DNA from: Ophiura sarsii
Taxonomy: Eukaryota; Echinodermata; Ophiuroidea; Amphilepidida; Ophiuridae
Direction: 5' to 3'
DNA length: 64,000 nt
Assembly: GCA_035610835.1 (NCBI GenBank)
Contig: CM069441.1
Coordinates: 101,987,606 to 102,051,605, forward strand
Part shown: piece after piece, positions 57,740 to 64,000 of the stretch
Layout of the letters: each line of letters starts with the position of its first letter
Position numbering within the stretch: position 1 is the first letter of the stretch
Made by a program: the position numbers and the translations under genes
Notes under the pieces: generated by a model
The model's input: only the letters and a program-made list of their open reading frames with translations
Database searches by the model: none
What the model was told of the DNA's origin: nothing

Positions 57740-58800
57740 TGGCCATGTGTTTTGAACTCGCCACCTTTCCCGTTGCATGTCCAGATTTTTACATTTTACA
57801 CCATCTGAGATTCGAATTAGCATATCGCAATAACTACTTGTTCTACCCCATAACAAGTATATATTTTCTAAACTGTAATCTCACAAGGAATCTAAATATG
57901 CGATTGGAATTTGCATAGGACCTTATGGTAACATGTTGTGATTAAGAATATTCAAAGAATATCGATTTTTTTCTTCTTCATATTTTGATAAAAGCTCAAT
58001 ATTTTTTTATTCCTAATCCAATCATCATTTTACTATGCATATTAGTTCCTCATGCAATTTACCCATCAGAACATAATGGTTGTCAAGGGTAACTTGTTGA
58101 AATATACTATATCGGGAAGTAAATGAGCACAAACGTTTACATTTCAAATTTATTAGAGTTTACACATATATTTTTTTGACTATTCACCCTATCCCATTTT
58201 AAGCGAGATTTTTGAATTCCCCTATTTGAGAGCTTTCCAAAAATGTATAATTTTGCTATAATCGGTTGAATTTTTGTTGTTGTTATAGTCATGTATGTAA
58301 AACCGATGAATTAGGGCAAGTTCACTGTGTAGTGAATAGGGTAAAAGCCAAGGACAATGCAATCGATTCGTGATTACAATTGTTACGTAATAGTTGACAC
58401 GTTTGTTGAAACAGAAACTTATAGAATATAAAACGATCTATAAAATGAGAGCAAAATCATGTTTTTACCATACAGAGATGAGGAGTTATTGTAATTTGAA
58501 CGTAGAATTGGGAACATTTTCTATATTCCCCATAGAGATTGTACACAACGCCACCGCCACCGCCGCCACCGCCGCCACCCCTGACTTTCGAAATATAATC
58601 AATCATATCTCAGCCAAACAGTTATAGAAATACCTGATTTATTCACACAATGTAGCTAGATAAATAGGCCTTTAAATGACACCTCAACCATTGCTCTACC
58701 ACATTTAGTTGTTGAGTTAATAGAGAGAGATGGATGATTCATCACCAAAAATGCAACGCCGCCACCCTTTTTTGGGTGGTCAGTTCAAAACACATGGCCT
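57740..58800. mobile_element. Second copy of the 1.06-kb TA-flanked element, inverted
   Basis: TGGCCATGTGTTTTGAACTC at the left and its complement at the right, with TA outside both ends. Read on the minus strand it follows 25591-26647 (GGGTGGCGGCGTTGCATTTT versus GGGTGGTGCCGTTACATTTT, and a shared TACATTTTTGGAAAGCT block). It contains a short CCGCCA tandem run (58551-58577). Confidence 0.85.
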
Positions 58801-58802
58801 TA

Positions 58803-58930
58803 TGTGCAAGCTCCACTGGCTTCCTATTCGAGAAAGAATTGTCTAGACAATTCTTCTGTTGACTTTCAAAATTCTTGTCGACGACGCCCCTGCATATCTT
58901 TCTGATCTGGTATCTCGCTATAATGGGCTA
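58803..58930 (+). pseudogene. LINE C-terminal remnant
   Basis: The plus strand reads LHWLPIRERIV, then TILLLTFKILVDDAPAYLSD and LVSRYN. This is the LHWLPxxxRIxFKILLLTxKxLxxxAPxYLSDL end typical of CR1/jockey-like elements. Only the tail is present, running into a tandem array. Confidence 0.85.
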
Positions 58931-58959
58931 TTCCAGATAATAATGAACCCGCCCCACCC

Positions 58960-59420
58960 TATAGAGGACAAACTATTTTTTCATTTTTTAGTCTGGAATT
59001 CCATGGCTCCCTCTATAAAAACTGTCTGGAATTCCAGATTGAACTTCAAAAAAGTATGGAATTCCAGGTGCTCTTTCTTGCTGCACCTATAGAGGACAAA
59101 CTATTTTTTCATTTTTTAGTCTGGAATTCCATGGCTCCCTCTATGAAAAGTGTATGGAATTCCAGATCAAACTTTAAAAAAGTATGGAATTCCAGATCAA
59201 ACTTCAAAAAAGTATGGAATTCCAGGCGCTCTCTCTTGCTGCACCTATAGAGGACAAAATGTTTTTCGACCAAAAAAGTATGGATTTCCAAAATCATTTT
59301 TTATAAAATTGTCTGATAATCCAAACAACCTTGAGGCATGGCTATAGAGGACAAAATACTTTTCGCCAAAAAAGTATGGAATTCCAAACACATTTTTATA
59401 CAATTGTCTGAAAATCCAAA
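58960..59420. repeat. GGAATTCC-containing tandem array
   Basis: A long unit beginning CTATAGAGGACAAA recurs about four times (58968, 59087, 59246, 59342). Inside it a 30-bp unit, GTATGGAATTCCAGATCAAA plus CTTCAAAAAA, repeats. Eight GGAATTCC palindromes were counted. The reading frames are artefacts. Confidence 0.85.
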
Positions 59421-59568
59421 CTTCCCTTGTCACTTTAAATCAGGACCAATTTGCACAAATCCTTGCTTATAAAGTGTATGTATCATTCAAACCAACAACA
59501 AAAACACAAATCAAATCACAGCAGTCTAAAAACAGTACAGGAAACCAATAAAGTTGATTTGTGTGCAT

Positions 59569-59571
<3 letters not shown>

Positions 59572-59600
<29 letters not shown>
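59572..59600. repeat. G29 homopolymer
   Basis: Uninterrupted G run just upstream of the reverse-transcriptase element. Its true length may be uncertain in assembly. Confidence 0.95.
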
Positions 59601-59602
<2 letters not shown>

Positions 59603-59648
59603 ATCTGAAGAACAATCTAGGTATATATGACATCCACAACTCATTAAA

Positions 59649-61359
59649 CAATACAATCAAACAGGGAAGCATCAGAGAAACTGATCCCAAAAGCCCCCAA
59701 GCGTCCCAAAGAAGCCATTTGGAATGACCCTAGGATTGAGGAAGCCAGGAAAAAACTGCAAAAGGCTCAGCTCATTGACATCCAGGAGGGATCATGTATA
59801 TCAAGATCGGAGCTGCAAACTGAGAAGAACCGCCTAAGCAGCACATACCAGATGGTAAATGAAGAGATCCTAGGAAGGAAGATCAAGCAAGTAGAAAACT
59901 CCAACATAAACTGTCAGCATAAAGCATCTTGGGACCTTATCAACGAGATCAGTGGGCGTAAAACAGCTAAAAAGGGACAGATCAAAGGTGAAACACAGAC
60001 AGAAAGATTGGAATCCTGGCATACCCACTTCCAGAAACTACTCGGAAATCCCCCTGTCATAACAAATGAGGATGAAGAAATAAGTCAATTGTTTCAGGAA
60101 TTTAACATACGAACAGACGCTTTTGATCAGAAAGAATACAACGCTGCCAAGAAGAATATTACTGAAGGCAAAAGCCCCGGTGAAGACGAGATCCCACCGG
60201 AAGTTCTCAAAAGATGTGACCTGGATGATATAATTCTTAACTTCTGCAATGATGCGCTTATAAATGGGAGAAAACCAGACCAGTGGTCCATACTAAATCT
60301 CATCCCAATTCCAAAGAGTGGAGATTTACGAGAAGGAAAGAACTATAGGGGAATCTGCTTATCGTCCATTGTAGCAAAAACTTACAACAGGCTGCTCCTT
60401 AACAGAATTCGACCTCACCTAGACCCGGTTCTACGAATCAATCAAAATGGTTTTCGCCCAGGTAGATCAACAGTGTCTCAAATTCTGGCATTAAGAAGGA
60501 TAGTAGAGGAAATTAAGAACAACAACCTCATTGCAGCATTGGTCTTCATAGCTTCAAAAAAGCATTTGATACCGTCCATCGTGGTAAGATGTTGGATATA
60601 TTACGAGCCTATGGTGTACCAGAGAGGCTAGTGGCTGCCATTGGACTTACATACCAACAAACCAAAGCACATGTTACTTCTCCAGATGGCATCACTAAGG
60701 ACTTCGAAATACAAGCAGGGGTTCTTCAGGGTGATACACTAGCACCGTTTTTGTTCATAATCATCCTAGACTATGTACTGAGGAAGGCATTGGCAGGAAA
60801 AGAAGAGCAACTAGGCTTCACACTTGTTCCCAGACAAAGTAGAAGAATAGGGCCGCAGACAATTACAGACCTCGACTTCGCAGACGACATTGCTCTCCTT
60901 GCTGACAATCTACGGGATGCAGAGGAACTACTACATCTGGTGGAAGCAGCTGCGCTTACAGTTGGTCTTGGGATGAACGCCAAAAAAACAAAGGCAATGC
61001 TGTACAAAGAAGCTCCAACACCAATTAAAACACTGGATGGTAATGACCTTGAAATTGTCCAAGACTTCAAATACCTTGGTGCCTGGATTGCTAGTAGTGA
61101 ACAAGATTTCAACATAAGAAAGGCTCAAGCTTGGAAAGCTTGTAACAGCATGACAAAAATATGGAACAGTAAACTCCCAAGAAACCTGAAAATAAAGCTG
61201 TTTACCACCACTGTTGAATCTGTTTTGACCTATGGAGCCGAGACTTGGACACTAACAGCTAAAATGAGAAAAGCGCTGGATGGTTGCTACACTCGCCTCT
61301 TAAGAAAAGCACTTAATGTATCATGGCAATCTCACACCACCAACAAAGATCTATATGGG
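59649..61359 (+). pseudogene. Non-LTR retrotransposon reverse transcriptase, frameshifted and cut by gap
   Basis: The frame is open from about 59649 (last stop TAA just before) without a good start. It reads through a basic linker (RPKEAIWNDPRIEEARKKL), then the RT motifs GKSPGEDEIPPEVLK, NLIPIPKSGD, NYRGICLSS and NQNGFRPGRSTVSQ. One base is missing at about 60551, where the F-I-D-F-K-K-A-F-D motif expects the catalytic Asp codon. The next frame continues KKAFDTVHRG, GVLQGDTLAPFLFIII, LDFADDIALLADN, a KTKAMLY segment and TYGAETWTL. The sequence stops at the N gap. The upstream endonuclease is not seen. LINE class; clade not assigned. A sequencing error could explain the single frameshift. Confidence 0.9.
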
Positions 61360-61459
61360 NNNNNNNNNNNNNNNNNNNNNNNNNNNNNNNNNNNNNNNNN
61401 NNNNNNNNNNNNNNNNNNNNNNNNNNNNNNNNNNNNNNNNNNNNNNNNNNNNNNNNNNN
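61360..61459. other. Assembly gap (100 N)
   Basis: Exactly 100 N, probably a gap of unknown size. Sequence after it does not continue the reverse transcriptase. Confidence 0.99.
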
Positions 61460-63087
61460 CTTGATGATAATTATTTTTCTTGACGACAGGTCAGAAATTG
61501 TTTCCATGGGAGGGGGGGGGGGGGCAAGAAGTTTGAGGTATAGCGAGAGTTGGGCAGTGGTCAAAAAGTTTTGACCGCTCCCCAACTATTAGAATTGTCC
61601 AGCCCCTCCCCACATGAACACTCCCTAAAAAGTGTGTTTCTACACTAAAAGATTGTAGGCCTTCACTCTTCATCATAATCATCCATCCGTAAAGGCAAAA
61701 AAAAAGTTTGCTTCCAGTTTTCAAGCCTGGAAAATGTAAAATGCAGATTCGTTTGTTGTTTTAGCTCAAATTCATAGTGGCGATTCACTTGTAATGGTTT
61801 CATTTAGTCAAATCTGTGCATTTTTGTTACCCTTATGCTTGCTAAAATGTGATTTTTGCCTCGGATTTTCACTTTCATGTTTGCCGTGTGGCCAAATAGC
61901 CATCTAGAAACATGTTGGACACAATTTTGACAAAAGATGGCGCCCTAACAATAATTGTGTCTGTTTTTTCAATAATTTTTTTAATGCGCAAGAATCAAGC
62001 ATCTCGGTGAAATGTGCGCGCACTACTGGAAACAAACTTGTTTTTTTGTTTGGCCTAATAATCTCATGTATGTAGGCTGATAAAACTGCAAGAAGTAGTT
62101 CATAAATGGGAGTAATTCTGTTATACCCTTCACAGAGGTATTCAAAGTGCATGATTTTTAAGAACGACGCATACTTCCTATGTAGGTGTGTAGGGTTTAA
62201 CAGAATTATGCCGACAAAGGTTTAGCCTATAATTGCAAAAGTGAAAAAGTTCATGAAATCAACAGTTTATTTTCAGTTATTGGTTATCTTACTTTGTAGT
62301 ATAGGCTAACATAGAAGAAGATTGTTTCAGTAGTTTTGTGCAATTGCTCATGAAGTAGAATAAATAAGATTGTTCAAAAGTAAAACTCTACAATGGTGAA
62401 TCTACAGTGGTGTGTGCGGGTTTTTTTGAACGGGGGGGGGGGGGGGACACAAAATTTTCCACCAAATTGACTACTTTTGAATTGGAAGATAAGTATGCCA
62501 ATGAATCATGTGTTAATGATGGTCTTGGTTTGTCTGTGTTATTTGTATATTTGTGTATTTAGGCCACAAAAAAATAAACCCTGTTCTACGGGCAAATGGA
62601 CCTATCAGGTTGGGTCGGTCGGTCTGGCTCCCCCCCCCCCGTTTTTCCTTTGCTGGTTTTTTTTGGGTGTGCAAAAAAGTGTAGCTGTGACAATTTGTGT
62701 CAAATTACAACATCTACATGGATGTGTGTTGGTTGACTGGATTTCATCGAAATCACTTTATCGCAACATTTTAGTTGCCATTTTATATTTGAACAGACGA
62801 AATTGATGTGGTAACTTATGAGATAACAATGTAAAGTTCAACGGTGAATGTTTTTTGCCTCGGGTTATGAGATTATTTGCAAATTGTTGATTGTTCCGCA
62901 AAACATCTGTAAGAAAAGGTTTTGACAGTTTAGTTATTCAGGTATTACCTGCTAGGCATTTTAATAGATACAACAAGCAGTAATTGCTTTTTAATCACCT
63001 TTTCGTATTATTATGGTTGGGTATAGTTAATTGATAAGTCTGGTGAGAACATGCTCTTCTTCTAGCTATAAGATAGAAGCAGAACTT
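61460..63087. other. No gene recognised
   Basis: G13 at 61512-61524, G15 at 62432-62446, C11 at 62630-62640. 61805-61890 is distantly similar to 36830-36900 (AATCTGTGCATTTTT, GCTAAAATGTGATT). No exon could be supported. Confidence 0.4.
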
Positions 63088-63839
63088 TTAAAGGTGTATT
63101 ATGTGATCTTTTCCAGGAGACGCCCTCAATCCTCAAATTTTTTTTTGAAGTAGATTTTCTTGCAGATATTTCTGATCATAAATCATGATGATATTCCAAA
63201 TTACAGAGCGATACAATTCTTAATTACCTCAAAATCATGGTTTTAGAGTGAATTTAGACTAAAGTGAAAATATAAACTGTCGCGTTTACCCGACATTTTA
63301 TTTTCACTCTAAAATCATGATTTTGAAGTAATTAGGAATCATATCACCCTGTAACTTTGAAGGTATGTACGATTTATCATCAGAAATGTAAATCAGCAAG
63401 AAAATTTGCTTACATTTTTCTCTCTCGAGGATTGAGGGAGTTCCCTGGAAAAGATTGTATAATATAATTCTTATGTGATCTTTTCCAAGTAGCGCCCTCT
63501 ATCATTGATTTTTACTATGAAAGCAGATTTTCTTGCAGATTTACATTTTTGATCATAAATCATAAAGATCTTTTAAGTTACAGATCGACACGATTCCTAA
63601 TTACTTCAAAATAATGGTTTGAAAATAGATTGTACCGAGCGCTACAATCTATTTTTCAGATTTTACTCTAAATTCACTCTAAAACCATGATTTTGAGGTT
63701 ATTAGGAATCGCATCTCTCTGTAACTTGGAATATATTTATGATTTATGATCAGAAAAGTAAATCTGCAAGAAAATCTGCTTCCAATTTTTTTTCGAGGAT
63801 TGAGGGCGTCCCCTGGAAGGTCACATAATATACCTTTAA
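63088..63839. mobile_element. Two tandem copies of a foldback element
   Basis: Copy 1 about 63088-63463, copy 2 about 63471-63839. Each half-arm has GATCTTTTCCAGG/AGT, CGCCCTC, TTTTCTTGCAGATTT, TGATCATAAATCAT and AAAATCATGRTTTTRAGG, then the complementary series. The outer ends are TTAAAGGTGTATTATGTGAT and its complement. No coding sequence. Confidence 0.85.
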
Positions 63840-64000
63840 GTGATAGTGGTTATTAGATTTCACCCACAATTTTCTGCCAAAAAGCAAAATGTGTTTGTTC
63901 TTATGCATTTAAGTGCCACCTGGAAATCCCTAACTTGAGTTCAAGTGAAGTAAAAAAGCTTATTATATCAATTTATTTCATTGTGACACTTGGTAATGCG
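63840..64000. other. No gene recognised
   Basis: Short unassigned end of the window. Confidence 0.4.

Noticed and set aside
58859..59433. Several frames with repeated YGIPDQ/VWNSR peptides
   Set aside because: Translations of the GGAATTCC tandem array. Only the first part is a real LINE remnant.

Overview
This window is AT-rich, intron-rich animal DNA dominated by transposable elements. The gene content suggests a marine invertebrate deuterostome (an echinoderm, hemichordate or similar lineage). The signs are HYR domains next to an F-type lectin domain, a degenerate Toll-like-receptor TIR domain, phase-1 extracellular exons, LINE remnants, Helitrons and very many small foldback elements. The species cannot be fixed from sequence alone.

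Two split genes can be read. Gene A (minus strand, 19508 down to 11644) assembles from seven exons whose six introns are all phase 1. The 1284-nt reading frame gives 427 residues: signal peptide, a Cys-containing N-terminal domain, HYR, HYR, and an F-type lectin (fucolectin) domain ending at a stop codon. It looks like a complete secreted lectin. Gene B (plus strand, 44923 to 50938 and probably beyond) has a signal-peptide exon, a short Cys-rich exon with a CCDGW motif, and an EGF-like exon. All three join in frame, but no later exon was found, so it is partial.

Three degenerate gene copies are visible: a TIR domain with an internal stop (40614-41000, minus), a probable TM5-TM7 piece of a rhodopsin-like receptor (about 19671-20066, minus), and several LINE reverse-transcriptase fragments (47586-47743 with 49625-49789, minus; 58803-58930, plus; 59649-61359, plus, cut by a 100-base assembly gap).

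Layout: 1-11200 is a string of foldback/MITE-type elements with almost no coding signal. 11200-19510 is gene A, with two Helitrons in one intron. 19670-32700 holds the receptor remnant and more elements, including an inverted second copy of the 2456-4320 element that carries a nested insertion, and a 1-kb element packed with TGACTC palindromes. 32734-36612 is a satellite of about 145-bp monomers with a higher-order period near 1.59 kb. 36613-44200 holds more elements, the TIR pseudogene and two tRNA-derived SINE heads. 44900-50940 is gene B. 51634-52646 is a Helitron. 53132-57663 is a 4.5-kb element with 22-bp inverted termini and eight scattered copies of a 15-bp motif. 57740-61359 holds a nested element, LINE remains and a minisatellite. 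61460-64000 is mostly unassigned and ends in a doubled foldback element.
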